Source of the DNA: Caecitellus pseudoparvulus
Lineage: Eukaryota; Bigyra: Bicosoecida
Length of the DNA stretch: 64,000 bases
Direction of reading: 5' to 3'
Assembly: GCA_965644315.1 (NCBI GenBank)
Contig: CBFFRQ010000057.1
Span: 496,001-560,000, forward strand
Shown: one piece after another, positions 1 through 10,065 of the stretch
How the letters are laid out: every line of letters starts with the position of its first letter
How positions within the stretch are numbered: position 1 is the stretch's first letter
Notes under the pieces: model-generated
Seen by the model: only the letters and a program-made list of their open reading frames with translations
Told to the model about the DNA's origin: nothing
Databases searched by the model: none
Position numbers and translations under genes: made by a program

Positions 1-30
1 CTCATGCACCTCCCCCATCGCCACTCACAG

Positions 31-1142
31 AGGCTGCACGGTGGGCCATGGACCGCTGCGGGGTGGCATACGCAGAGGAAGCGTACCTTCCCATGTTGCA
101 CATGCCTGGCGTGTGGTGGAGCACCCTGGGCTGGACTGGGCGCCAAGCCAGCAACGTTTCCTCATCCTTCTCCACGCCCCTGCTCATGCTGCCTGGCGAG
201 TCGCCTCAGCTGCTGCACAGCAGCATTGGCATTGTGCAGTACGCAGACGAGCACCGCAGTGAGGGGGCACCGAGCCTCATGGCTGGCGCGCCCACGCCGG
301 GTGTGCCTTCGCAGCAAGAGGCGGCCCTTTTCACCTGGCTGCGTGAGCACTTGAGCCCCGCACCGCCAACCCAGCAACCCGTGCCGGATGCGCCCCTCCC
401 AGAGCACAAGCACCCTGGCCTGGCGGGCCTGGCCACCTGCGATGCCTGGGATGCCGCCACGCTGCCTGATGTGCCAGAGGCTGTCCTGGCTGCACTGCCG
501 CCTCCTGCGCAGCGGACTCTGGCCCACCCCTGCGCCACCCCGCCAACGCGCCTGCCCCTGGAGACGGAGCCAGCCAACCTGGAGGGCCTGGACGCCCTGG
601 CCCTCATGCAGCACATGCACGACCGTGTCGGGCCGCTGTCCAGGCGGGCGGGCTACCACGAAGTGTTCCGGCAGCCTGGCCTGTTCGGCAAGCTCGCCGC
701 CGCCAACGTGGCTGGCCTCCAGGCCTGGATCGCAGCCTCCCCCGCCCAGACCCTCATCATCCAGGGGGTGCGCAGCCTGAACATCAACGCCGCATCAGCA
801 GCCAAGGCCCGCAAGCACCTGCTGGCGGAGTTCGAGGCCGTGGGGCGCCGGCTGGAGGCGGGGGGGCCCTTCCTCTGCCCGGGCGGCTTCGGCGCGGCTG
901 ACCTGTACTGGGCGGCCATGGTGGCGCCTGCCTTGATGGTGCAGCCTGGGGAGGGCATGGGGGCGGTGTACCCCTGGGACGACCTGGCCGAGGAGTTCAA
1001 GGAGTACGCCCTGACCCTGCGGGGGAGCCTGGCTGGGCGCCATGCCCTGGCCTGCTTCGCGTTGTATCGCCACGCGTACTTGCAAGTGCCTGCGGCAGCA
1101 GCGACGGGGGGGGAGGGGGGCAAGCCAGACGCAAAGCTGTGA
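31..1142 (+). CDS. Glutathione S-transferase-like protein (5' part missing)
   Basis: The frame reads RWAMDRCGVAYAEE, then TPLLML and LHSSIGIVQYADEH, which is the alpha-1/beta-2 and PxxL..S..I..Y pattern of a GST thioredoxin-fold N-domain. After a long Pro/Ala-rich insert, the C-terminal helical GST domain is clear around GGPFLCPGGFGAADLYWAAM. Known GSTs conjugate glutathione or act as related thiol transferases in the cytosol; the substrate here cannot be told. The frame stays open to the window edge. An acceptor-like CTCACAG ends at base 30, so this is probably the last exon and the first beta strand and catalytic residue lie upstream. The ATG at 48 is inside the domain and unlikely to be the real start. 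Stop at 1140-1142. Confidence 0.7.
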
Positions 1143-1272
1143 TGAGGGCAAATGAAACACCCCCACCGTTTCACCACCCCTGCCCGTCCTGCCCGTCCTG
1201 CGCCGTCCAGTGAACGGAGTTGTGTCGGCTCCGCAGGTGAGCAGCAGCACCCCACCACGCCATCGTCGCACC

Positions 1273-3869
1273 ATGGCGTCAGAGTCCCTCTCCAGCAATG
1301 AGAAGAAGCTGTTTGAGAAGTACATCGGCAGTGTGAAGGGAAAGACCTGTGGTGGTCACTCTGCCCCAACAGTGTTGAAGCACCTCATCAAGAAGCACAA
1401 TGGCAACGAGGGAAAGCTGACCGATGCCATCGCACTGTGGCTCACAGGTACGGGTGCCTGACACACCAGCGCCAGCGCAGCAGCCTGGCACGGGACTCGC
1501 CCTTGGGTGCGCAGAGGAACTGAACGTCGACGACTTGAGCACATGGTCCAAGGCCCCCTCCACAAAGACCCGAGGCAAGGTGTGTACTGACGCGGCGATG
1601 CGCGAGGGCTGTGCACGCTGACGAAACGCCACCTCACACGCTGTTCTGCTTCCCCCCGCCTCCCCTCGTGCCAGGCCTCACACAAGCACAGCCAAGGCGG
1701 CAGCTACAGGCGAGATGACCACCAGCGCTCCTCCAGGCCGGGGCCCAGGCGCCAGGACGGCCCAGCAGGGTGCGTGACGAGCCCTGCCTGCAGCGGCGAC
1801 TTTTCCGCGTTGGTGCCAGCAGTTGGCAGTGGCAGTCACCTGCAGCGGCGCATGCCAGGCAGTGTTCAGCGCGCGTCTCGCACGTATCACTTTCATACGC
1901 CCCACATCGCAGGGCGAGGAAGCCTGGCATGGGCCGTGGCAGTGGCAGCGCTCAGGCACCTGCCCCAGCAGCTGCCACTGGTCGAGCAAGTGGCCGGGCA
2001 GCCGGCCGAGGGCGCTCCACACAGCGAGCGCAGGTCAGGCCCAACATGGCAGCTGCAAGCAAGGCGGCGTCCACCCCTGCACCCGCCCCTGCACCACGTG
2101 CCGCGGTGCGTGCTGGCAGCGCCTGGAGCAAGCCCTTGGCCGCCACGCTGAAGGAGAAGGAGGCACAGGAGCAGGCCCAGCTGGCGGCACGCAAGGCACA
2201 GCAGGCGGCGAAGCTGCAGCAGGAGGAGCAGGCACGCAAGGAAGCAGCGAAGGCCGCTGCCGCCGCGGCAGCAGCGCCCAGTCCCCAGGACACACAGCAG
2301 GCGCTGGGCAGCCGCGCCCCCTCCAAGAAGCAGCAGCAGCAGCAGCAGCAGAGGCAGTCGGGCAAGAAGGCCAAGAAGGACGCACCCCCTTCCATGGCGG
2401 AGATGCTGGCAGGCAAGAAGCAGTGGGAGCTCAGCGCAGCCGACAAGGCCAAGGCTGCGAAGGAGGCGGCTGAGAAGGAAGCTGCCGCAGCCGCCGAGGC
2501 CGCTCGCGTGAAGGCTGAGCAGGAGGCAGCAGCCGCTGCCCAAGCTCAGGCAGAAGCGGAGGCTGCACAGGCACGTGCAGAGGAGGAGGCTGCTGCCCTC
2601 GCTCGCAAGCAGGCGGAAGATGCAGCTGCCAAGGCCAGGAAGGAGGCGGCTGAGAAGGAAGCTGCCGCTGCCGCAGCCGCCGAGGCCGCTCGCGTGAAGG
2701 CTGAGCAGGAGGCAGCAGCCGCTGCCCAAGCTCAGGCAGAAGCGGAGGCTGCACAGGCAGCCATGAGCAACCCTTGGCTGACCCAGGGCAGCCACGGAGC
2801 GTCCACCCCCCAGCAAGCCCTGAACTTCGGCCGCATCGGCAGCATGGCCAGCCCTGACCAGATCTCCTTCGGCGGAGTGGAGGTGCCGCAGCCCACGGTG
2901 CAGGAAGAGACCAAGGCGGAGCCCGTGCAGGCGCCCGCTCCCGAGCCTGCGCCCGCGACCATGGCCCCCCAGGGCCTGCAGCGCGCCAGCGACGTGGAGT
3001 CTGCTCTGGCTGCACAGGCCCAGGGCGGCATGCCCCAGCCGGTGGAGGCGGCGGCGCCCGCCCCCCCCACCACGTCACAGATGGCGCCGCCCCCCGGCAT
3101 GACCATGGAGCAGGCGCCCGCCGCCACCCAGCAGTACCCCCAGCACATGCACATGGGCATGCAGGGGTACCCCCACCAGATGCCCTTCGGGCAGCCTGAG
3201 GCGCTGTCCCAGGCCATGGCCCACCAGGGCGGCATGTCCTTGGGGCACATGCAGCAGCCCCAGCAGCAGCAGCCCCAGCAGCAGCAGGTGCTGGGCGGCG
3301 ACCCCACCAAGGGCGTGCAAGGCATGCAGCAGACCGTGCCCCAGCAGGGCATGGGCATGGGCATGGCCCCCCCCGCCACGGCTGGCTTTCCCCCCGCCTC
3401 CTTCCCCGCCGTGGACCCCAGCATGATGACGTACAACCCCAGCCTCATGTTCAACGGGTTCTACCCCGGCGCCTTCCCCCACGCCGCCTACCCCGCCCCC
3501 TCCTTCCAGCAGGGCATGTACCCTGGTGGCGTCATGCCTTCGGGGCAGTTCCCCCGCCAGGGCGTGCAGATGCCCCAGGGCACCGCGCCCCAGATGGCGC
3601 CTGTCAGCCAGCAGCTGCCCCAGCAGGGCATGCCTCTGCAGGGCATGCCTCAGCAGCAGATGCCTCAGCAGGGCATGCCTCAGCAGGGCATGCCTCAGCA
3701 GCAGATGCCTTTCGCGACGTACGGCGGCCTGGGCACCATGCCCCAGCACATGTACAGCACCGGCTCCGCACCTTTCACCCATGACATGGGCATGCAGAGC
3801 TCCATGCCGACCACTGGCCCTCAGGAGGGCATGTGGGGCACGACAAACCCTGCACCCCGTATGGGCTGA
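1273..3869 (+). CDS. Low-complexity Ala/Glu and Gln/Met-rich protein, 4 exons
   Basis: Exons 1273-1447, 1515-1579, 1675-1769 and 1913-3869 join in phase to 763 residues; three introns of 67, 95 and 143 nt. Residues 1-80 form a compact charged region (SSNEKKLFEKYIGSVKGKT ... LTDAIALWL) that looks folded; I do not recognise the family. Next come a basic Ser/Arg/Gly stretch, an Ala/Glu/Lys-rich helical segment with a duplicated block, a seven-Gln run, and from about residue 390 a Pro/Gln/Met-rich tail with MPQQG repeats. This composition resembles disordered or prion-like regions of RNA-granule proteins, but function is not shown. The ATG at 1273 lies in CACCATGG. The large ORF alone begins inside an intron, so its apparent N-terminus from 1770 is not real. 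Confidence 0.7.
2331..2351 (+). repeat. (CAG)7 microsatellite, poly-Gln
   Basis: Seven pure CAG codons encode a Gln run directly after Lys-Lys in the low-complexity protein. Pure trinucleotide runs of this kind are prone to length change. Confidence 0.9.
2461..2759 (+). repeat. Duplicated Ala/Glu-rich coding block
   Basis: Bases 2461-2573 and 2641-2759 are near-identical copies beginning AGGAGGCGGCTGAGAAGGAA and ending GGAGGCTGCACAGGCA. The second copy has six extra bases (two Ala codons). They are separated by 67 bases of similar Ala/Glu-coding sequence. Near identity at the nucleotide level suggests a recent in-frame tandem duplication. Confidence 0.85.
3611..3711 (+). repeat. MPQQG/MPQQQ tandem coding repeats
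   Basis: Short imperfect 15-base units (ATGCCTCAGCAGGGC or ATGCCTCAGCAGCAG) repeat in frame near the C-terminus of the low-complexity protein, giving Met-Pro-Gln-Gln-Gly/Gln repeats. Confidence 0.75.
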
Positions 3870-3966
3870 CACGCTCGCGGCAGCACCTGAGCAGCAGCAC
3901 AATTCACACGGCACTACCAGCGTTGAGCCATGCCTGGCCCTTGTCACAGGCACACGAACGGCAGGT

Positions 3967-4635
3967 ATGAGTGCTGCTCGATCCAGTGAAGGGGCGGCCG
4001 CTGCCCGATGGGGGCGAGAGGCAGGCAGTGCGAGGTACGGCCAGCGTGGCGGAAATTGCTCCAGCAGCCTGCGTCATTGGCGCACCCCCCCCTCCCTGTG
4101 CAGAGGTCGAGAGCGCAGCCGCAGTCCGCCACAGCACCGACACGGTGATGTGCGACCTTGGTCCCGCCGCACAGCGGAGGATGCATCCCCCAGCCGGCGA
4201 CCTCAGCGGTGGCAGGAGGGCGGCGCCAGAGGTGACGAGCGGTCTTCGCGGCGGGCCCCTGGGCGCTACGATGCGCGGGCAGAGGAGCAGCGTGGCCCCC
4301 CTGCCCAGTCCAAGAAGCATGCAGATCAGTTTGCAGACAGTGACGACGACGAGGACGCCAGTGGGGAGCGGGGTGGCGGGGCTGCTGCGCCAGCGAAGGC
4401 ACGCGACACGTCGGCACTGCCCATGGTGCCTGCTGGCATGGAGAAGATGCCCGAGGAGGAGCTGCTGGCGCAGTTGATGGGCATGCAGAGCTTCGGCTCC
4501 AGCAAGGGCCAAGGCGTGGACGACAACAAGTACGGCGACGCACGAGGGGGCATGCGCAAGAACCAAGTGCGCAAGTACCGGCAGTACATGAACCGTAAGG
4601 GCGGCTTCAACCGCAGCCTGGACAAGATCAAGTGA
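3967..4635 (+). CDS. SNRNP27: U4/U6.U5 tri-snRNP 27 kDa protein (SNRNP27)
   Basis: The C-terminus reads LMGMQSFGSSKGQGVDDN then KYRQYMNRKGGFNRSLDKIK, which matches the highly conserved end of SNRNP27, a tri-snRNP protein that acts with pre-mRNA around 5' splice-site transfer in the spliceosome. The N-terminal half is Arg/Ser-rich, as in the family. Model: exon 1 3967-4034, intron 4035-4103 (69 nt, GTACGG...TGTGCAG), exon 2 4104-4635, 199 residues. The intron is a multiple of three and open, so read-through is formally possible, but removing it gives a cleaner RS region (SARGRERSRSPP). The start ATG follows a GCAGGT sequence, so a further upstream exon cannot be excluded. ESS2, another splicing factor, lies two genes downstream on the same strand. 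Confidence 0.85.
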   Translation: MSAARSSEGAAAARWGREAGSARYGQRGGNCSSSLRHWRTPPSLCRGRERSRSPPQHRHGDVRPWSRRTAEDASPSRRPQRWQEGGARGDERSSRRAPGRYDARAEEQRGPPAQSKKHADQFADSDDDEDASGERGGGAAAPAKARDTSALPMVPAGMEKMPEEELLAQLMGMQSFGSSKGQGVDDNKYGDARGGMRKNQVRKYRQYMNRKGGFNRSLDKIK

Positions 4636-4896
4636 GGGTGTGGCAAAGAAGGGCCTGCAGAGCGGGCCCCTGGAAGGGGAGGGGCGGAGCAGGCCTTGGC
4701 AAGGTGCGCTTGCAGAGCCAGGACGGCGGCGCGTGCGGCCCGCCAAACCACACTTCCCGGTCAGCCCACGTGGCACCAGCCAGCCCAGGCCGACTTCGAG
4801 CCCTGTCTATTGCGCTGCACGCTTCGTGACAGCAGCTGGCGGCGCTGGTGTCCCTGCGTTGCTGCTCGGCAGTGTTGCGAAAAGGGAGCGCTGGCA

Positions 4897-4905
4897 ATTT
4901 CCGCA
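4897..4905 (+). promoter_or_regulatory. ATTTCCGCA element at the METTL5 start
   Basis: GGCAATTTCCGCACA runs directly into the METTL5 ATG at 4908. The same 9-mer recurs in sense orientation upstream of other genes in this window. It may mark a core promoter or start region; the function is inferred only from position. Confidence 0.45.
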
Positions 4906-4907
4906 CA

Positions 4908-5930
4908 ATGAAACTGAAGAAGCTCGAGAGCCTGCTGTCCTCCTTGGAGCACTTCCACACGCCCAAGGTGGAATTGGAGCAGTACCCAACCTCTGCACAC
5001 CTTGCTGCGTGCATGGTGTGGGCTGCCCACACCATGCACGACGACATCGCCGACCGCACCGTGGCAGACTTGGGCTGTGGCACGGGAATGTTGACCGCTG
5101 GCGCGCTGCTGCTTGGCGCGCAGCACATCACCGCCCTGGACGTGGACCCAGACGCCATCGCCCAAGCACAGGACAACCTATCCAGCCTGGGCGCCGAGGA
5201 GGGCGAGGACGTCACCTTCCAGCTCGCCGACCTGGGCGCCAGCGACGGCGCAGCTGACGGCGCCTGCCCAGTGCCCCTCGTGGACACCGTCATCATGAAC
5301 CCGCCCTTCGGCACCCGCGTGGAGGGCATTGACGTGCACTTCCTCACCCTGGCCGTGCGCCGTGCTCGGCGGGCTGTCTACTCCATGCACAAGTCTAGCA
5401 CTCGTGCCCACATCCTGAAGGTGGCCAGCCAGATGGGCGCCCCCGCCACCACCCTGGCCACCATGCGCTTCCCCATCCCGCGCATGTACGCGCACCACAC
5501 CCAGGACAGTGTGGATGTGGAGGTGGACCTCGTGCGCCTGGACACGTCTGGCCTGGACCACACAGGCAGCGTGTCTGAGGGGGTCGGGTCGGCCACCCCG
5601 CCCACCGCAGCAGCGGCGGCAGCGGCAGCGGCGGCAGGGCCCCCACACCACGGTGGGGACAGCGAGGACCATGCGCCGGCTGAGGGTTGTGCAGGGGCCT
5701 CCTCGTCCGGCAGCGAAGGCGAGGGCAGCGATGGAGAGGGGGGGCCACCCCCCCTCCCTCATGATGACCTGGGGGACCTGCGCAGGCGTCCGACGGGGCA
5801 ACGTTGGAGTGGCAAGACGGGGGGTGGGGTTGGAAAGAAGAAGGGGGGTGGGCGAGGTGCCAAGGCTGGGGGAGGAGGGGGCCGTGGCCGGGGCAGGTCT
5901 GGAGGCAAGGGCAGAGGCAAGCGCAGGTAG
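4908..5930 (+). CDS. METTL5: METTL5-type rRNA adenine methyltransferase
   Basis: Single exon, 340 residues. Residues 1-205 match METTL5: KKLESLLSSLEHF, LEQYPT, the SAM-binding VADLGCGTGML, the catalytic NPPFGTR, YSMHKSSTRAH, and the closing VDVEVDLVRL. METTL5 with its partner TRMT112 makes N6-methyladenosine at one site of 18S rRNA. Human METTL5 is 209 residues; the extra approximately 135 residues here are Ala, acidic and finally Gly/Arg/Lys-rich, ending GGKGRGKRR, like RGG-type RNA-binding tails. The start at 4908 is chosen because MKLKKLES aligns with the family start; the longer upstream frame starting at 4848 has no similarity. Confidence 0.9.
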   Translation: MKLKKLESLLSSLEHFHTPKVELEQYPTSAHLAACMVWAAHTMHDDIADRTVADLGCGTGMLTAGALLLGAQHITALDVDPDAIAQAQDNLSSLGAEEGEDVTFQLADLGASDGAADGACPVPLVDTVIMNPPFGTRVEGIDVHFLTLAVRRARRAVYSMHKSSTRAHILKVASQMGAPATTLATMRFPIPRMYAHHTQDSVDVEVDLVRLDTSGLDHTGSVSEGVGSATPPTAAAAAAAAAAGPPHHGGDSEDHAPAEGCAGASSSGSEGEGSDGEGGPPPLPHDDLGDLRRRPTGQRWSGKTGGGVGKKKGGGRGAKAGGGGGRGRGRSGGKGRGKRR

Positions 5931-6047
5931 AGCCAATGCAATTTTCAACCCAGACAGAGGACGCCTTTCATTTTGTCCTGAGTTAGGGGGGGTTTCATGA
6001 CGTAGCCACCCTCCTCGCGTTGGCCACAGGCGCTTTGGGCCGGCACG

Positions 6048-7819
6048 ATGGCGAAACGCGAGGGAAACGCAGGCGCAGACCAGCTGGCCTGCATGCCCCC
6101 CCCAGCACCCCGGCGTACAAAGCAGGTGGTCCTGTCCGAGGAGGAGTACACTAGTCGGCTTGCAGCCATCATTGAGCGGGATTTCTTCCCAGACCTGCCC
6201 AAGACACGGGCCAAGCTGCAGGCAAGTGCTCTGGCGCAAGCCACCCACTGGCGCACCTGCACACAGCACCCCCGCCCCTGCACCCGCGACCGTCACAGTA
6301 CCTGAAGGCCGTGGATGATGGAGATGCAGCTGCCATCGCCTCAGCCGAGCAGGCTCTGGCCGTGGCCCAACAGCCTCAGCCCCCCTCCGCGCCAGGGGGT
6401 GTGGACGCCTTCCTGGCCCAGCACACGAGCGAAGACAACGCTGCCTTCCAGGAGCTGCAGCAGCAGGCCTTGGCTGCACACCGGGAGAAGCACTGGTGGC
6501 TGTATGAGCGCCATGACATCGGCGCGCGGGCGCTGGTGCTGGCGGGCGGGGACGCGCCAGCAGTGCAGTTGCTGCTGGCGCAGGGGAGGGCGGGGGGGGC
6601 TGCACCCCCCTCCGGCACGCAGCGGCAGAACGACGGGTTGGGCGAGGGCGAAGGCGTGAACAACTGGAAGTACCGCCCCCGCAACCAGCTCATGTTCACG
6701 CCAGACTTGGCCGTGTCAGCGCATGCCGCCGGCGTGTCGACGGCACCCGCCTTGGCGCATAGGCCAGGCCGGAGCAGGGGGGGTGTGGGGGAGGGGGCCT
6801 CGGCCCCACACCTGGCCAGGCTGCGTGATGCTGGGAAGGGGCAAGGCGGAGGGAGCGAGGGGGTGGAGGAGGAGGGTGAGGCTCCTGTGGTGCCGGCGTG
6901 GGTGGCACCGTCTGCCCCTGGCCCCGCCGCCCGTGTGCTGGTACCGCACACACGCACGAAGCCGGATGGGGGGGTGGTGCGGCCCAGAGCGCTGGCCCAC
7001 GCCGCCACACGGCTGCCGAGCCGAGGGGGGGACACGCCTGCACCTGCCGCCGCCGCCGCTCGCCCCAGCATGCAGGCTGTGCTGGCAGGGCAGGCTGGTG
7101 AGGGGGGGTACACGTACGTCGCTACACCCTCCCCCATGCCGGGGTCGGGGGTGGGTGTGCACGCCACGCCGGCCATCACCTGGGGCGCCGTCGCTGCGAC
7201 GCCCATGCTGAGCGAGGCGCCGGCGGCGGCGGGGACGCCTGGCGCCGCTCCCGACACCCTGCGCAGCCTGGACCCCGCCCTGCTGGCAGCGCTGCTGGAC
7301 ACGGCGGAGGGGGGGGGGGGCGGCATCCCCCCCGCACCCTCCCCCTTCCGTGTCCAGCCGCTGCCCGAGCGAGACGCCTTGGCCCACAGCATGGCCCGGC
7401 GGCAGGCGTCTGGCGGTCCGGGTGGACACGACGCCCCCCCCTCCACGCGCCCCACGTCCGCCCTGTCCGCTGCCGCCCTGTCCGCCGCCCGGTCTGCGCT
7501 GGGACTGCGGGAGCCCGGCACGCCCGCCTTCCCCTCCACAGCCACGGGGGAGGCGAAGGGGGGCCAACAAGACAGACGGGGGCGCAAGCGTGCCCAGCGG
7601 ACGCCGGGGGGGGGCGGGCGCGTCCCCCCCTCCCCAGCTGCTGCCGCGCTGGCTGCCAAGCTGGGCGTGAGCCTGACGCCAGGGCCGCGCCCGGCCAGCC
7701 ACCGAGCCAAGCGGCCACGGAAACGAGCGGAAGACAAAGACACTGCCAAGGCGTCATCACCACCGCCTGCAGTGGTGCCGGATGGGGCCGGGCAAGGCAT
7801 CACGGGGGGGCTGCTGTGA
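6048..7819 (+). CDS. ESS2: ESS2/DGCR14-family splicing factor
   Basis: Exon 1 6048-6221 and exon 2 6299-7819 give 564 residues. Family hallmarks in order: VLSEEEYTSRLAAIIERDFFPDLPK, YLKAVDDGD right after the splice, AFLAQHTSEDNAAFQEL, HWWLYE, and NNWKYRPRNQLMFTPD. ESS2 (DGCR14) is a nuclear protein found with late (C-complex) spliceosomes. The intron 6222-6298 has a GC donor (CTGCAG|GCAAGT) and a normal CACAG acceptor; this splice restores the conserved FFPD..YL spacing exactly, so GC-AG is well supported. The C-terminal half is low-complexity Pro/Ala/Gly, ending in a basic stretch (HRAKRPRKRAED) that could be a nuclear localisation signal. Confidence 0.9.
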
Positions 7820-7973
7820 GGGCGAAGGCCAAGGTGCGCCGTGTGCACAAGCAGGCGTGCGCTGGCACATTCCTTCCGCCCAAGGCACGCCTTGCCCCAG
7901 CCCGCCCCAAACCTGGCATGCAGCTCACGCAAACCCCTGTTTGCGCGCCTGTCTCCCGCCCAGCTCCGACACC

Positions 7974-9968
7974 ATGATGCGCAGCACCATGCGCGCCGCC
8001 CGTGCGGTTTTTGAAGCTCGGCTCCCCCACACGCCAGCGCGGACCCTGCACGCGACGGGGGCAGCACTGGCGCACGTCCTGCTCTTGGACGGAATCAACC
8101 CCATGGCTGCACAAGTGCTGGAGGATGCAGGGCACACTGCCGACGTCTCTGCCGCCATGCCGGAGGAGGAGCTGCTGACGGTGCGGAAAATATTTCGCCG
8201 ACGCTGACTGGGACGCGTGGCGGCCTTGGCCGCTCGCCCCAGACGGCCCAGTGCAGCGGAGACACGCAGCCTGCCCTCACTGTTGCCTGTGCAGGTCATC
8301 CCCAAGTACGACGCCGTCGTGGTGCGCTCCAGCACCTTCATCACCCCTGCAGTGCTCAAGGTGGGCTGATGCGGGGTGTGCCGCCGCCACAGCCACGCGC
8401 TCCTCCCCCGCCTGCACCACACTGGCTGCGCCGCCCTCCCCCTTCCCCTGCAGGCAGGCCAGAACCTGAAGTTGATCGGGCGCGCAGGCGCAGGCACCGA
8501 CAACATCGACAAGCCCGCCGCCACCAAGGCTGGCGTGGTGGTCATGAACACGCCAGGCGGCAACACGCGCTCTGCAGCTGAGCTGACCGTGTCCCTCATG
8601 CTCAGCGTCGCACGGCGCCTGCCCCAGGCGGTGTCCAGCTTGAAGGCTGGGCGCTGGGAGCGCTCCCAGCACAAGGGTGTGGAGCTGCGCGGGAAGGCCA
8701 TCGCCATCGTGGGGGTGGGGGCCATTGGGCGAGAGGTGGCGCGGTGGGCGCAGGCCCTGGGCATGCAGGTGCTGGGGTATGACCCCGCCCTCACCTCCCA
8801 GGACGCCGAGGAGCTGGGCATCGAGAAGGTGGACAGCCTGGACTCCCTGTGGGGCGCCGCGGACGTCGTCTCCCTGCACGTGCCGGGGGAGGGTACACGG
8901 CACATGGTGGGCGCGGCAGAGCTCGCCGCCATGCGCCCCGGCGCCGTGCTCATCAACGTGGCGCGGGGTGGCGTCATCGACCCCGATGCGCTGCTGGGCG
9001 CACTGGAGTCGGGGCACCTCGGCGGCGCTGGGCTGGACGTGTACCCCACGGAGCCACCACCCCCCTCCATGACTCCCTTGCTGCAGCACCCCAGGGTGGT
9101 GTGCACGCCACACCTGGGCGCCAGCACGGAGGAGGCGCAGGTGAAGGTGGCAGTGGACATCGCGGCGCAGATCCGGGATGCCCTGGCCGGCAAGGCGTGG
9201 ACGGGGGTGGTGAATGCGCCCCACATCGCCCTGGCGGGTGCGCCCTCATCCGCCCCCCTGGTGGCCCTGGCAACCTCCCTGGGCAGCCTTGTCGCCCAGA
9301 TCACAGGGCACGTGAAGGACGACCCCATCACTGGCTTGAAGGTGCAGTTGGTGGGGGGGGGCATGACTGGGCCCACTGTGCCCAAAGCCACCCAGGCTGC
9401 CTACCGCCAACTGCTGGGCGCGGCGGCGGCGAGGGGGGCCTTGCCTGCCGCTCGCCCCAGCGTGCGCGGCGACACCCTGAACCTCGTCTCGGCCACGCAC
9501 GTGTCGGAGGAACAGGGCATTCCAGTGCAGGTGGCGGAGTTGGATTTGCTGATGGAGTACGTCTCTGGCGCGGCGGCGGCGTGCGAGTCGGGGTTGGCGG
9601 GGCACCCGCTCCTGGTGCGTGTGGCGGCCACCACCGCCAGTGGCGCTGCGCGGGAGGTGACGGGGACGGTGGAGGGCGGCAAGGTGCGCGTGGTGCAGGT
9701 GGATGCCTGGCCCTCCTTCCCCGCCTTCACTGCCAACGGCCATGTGGCGCTGCTGTCCAATGTGGACCGGCCGGGGGCGGTTGCTGCCATCACCCAGGAG
9801 CTGGCAGGTGAGGGGGTGAACATTGCTTTCTTGGGCGTGGCCCGGCAGCAAGAGGGTGCCCCCGCCCTCACCGTCGTCGTGACGGACTCCAAGCTGCCCA
9901 AGTCCCTGCAGCAGCGCCTGATTGCGACGGGGGAGGTGTCCAGCATCTCCGTGGCCAGCCTCGCCTGA
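7974..9968 (+). CDS. serA: D-3-phosphoglycerate dehydrogenase
   Basis: Exons 7974-8180, 8295-8360 and 8454-9968 give 595 residues; introns of 114 and 93 nt. It catalyses the first step of the phosphorylated serine pathway, 3-phosphoglycerate to 3-phosphohydroxypyruvate with NAD. Seen: VVVRSSTFITPAVL, RAGAGTDNID, Rossmann motif GVGAIGREVARW, catalytic-region NVARGGVID and CTPHLGAST, an intervening (ASB) domain, then a C-terminal ACT domain (HVALLSNVDRPGAVAAITQE). This is the long form of the enzyme. The first ~35 residues are Arg/Ala-rich, lack acidic residues except one, and look like an organelle targeting peptide (mitochondrion or plastid, undecided). The ACT domain suggests serine or related feedback control. 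Confidence 0.95.
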
Positions 9969-10065
9969 GCCGAGGCACGGCGCCGCACTGCCCAATACAC
10001 ATGCCAATAGCACTTGCTCGCATGCGCCTTCACTGCACACCACTGAGACTCGTCCACGGCGCACC

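Noticed and set aside
1893-2816. A minus-strand frame rich in Leu/Cys/Gly opposite the Ala/Glu-rich block
   Set aside because: Leu/Cys runs are the antisense of CAG- and GCA-rich codons; not a membrane protein.
4044-4053. GCGGAAATTG in the SNRNP27 intron
   Set aside because: It is the antisense of AATTTCCGC, lacks the final A of the 9-mer, and points away from the gene.
5178-9391. Long minus-strand frames (475, 563 and 488 codons) opposite METTL5, ESS2 and serA
   Set aside because: They are complements of well-supported conserved genes, with Pro/Arg/Ala-rich products and no domains. High GC depletes stop codons on the antisense.
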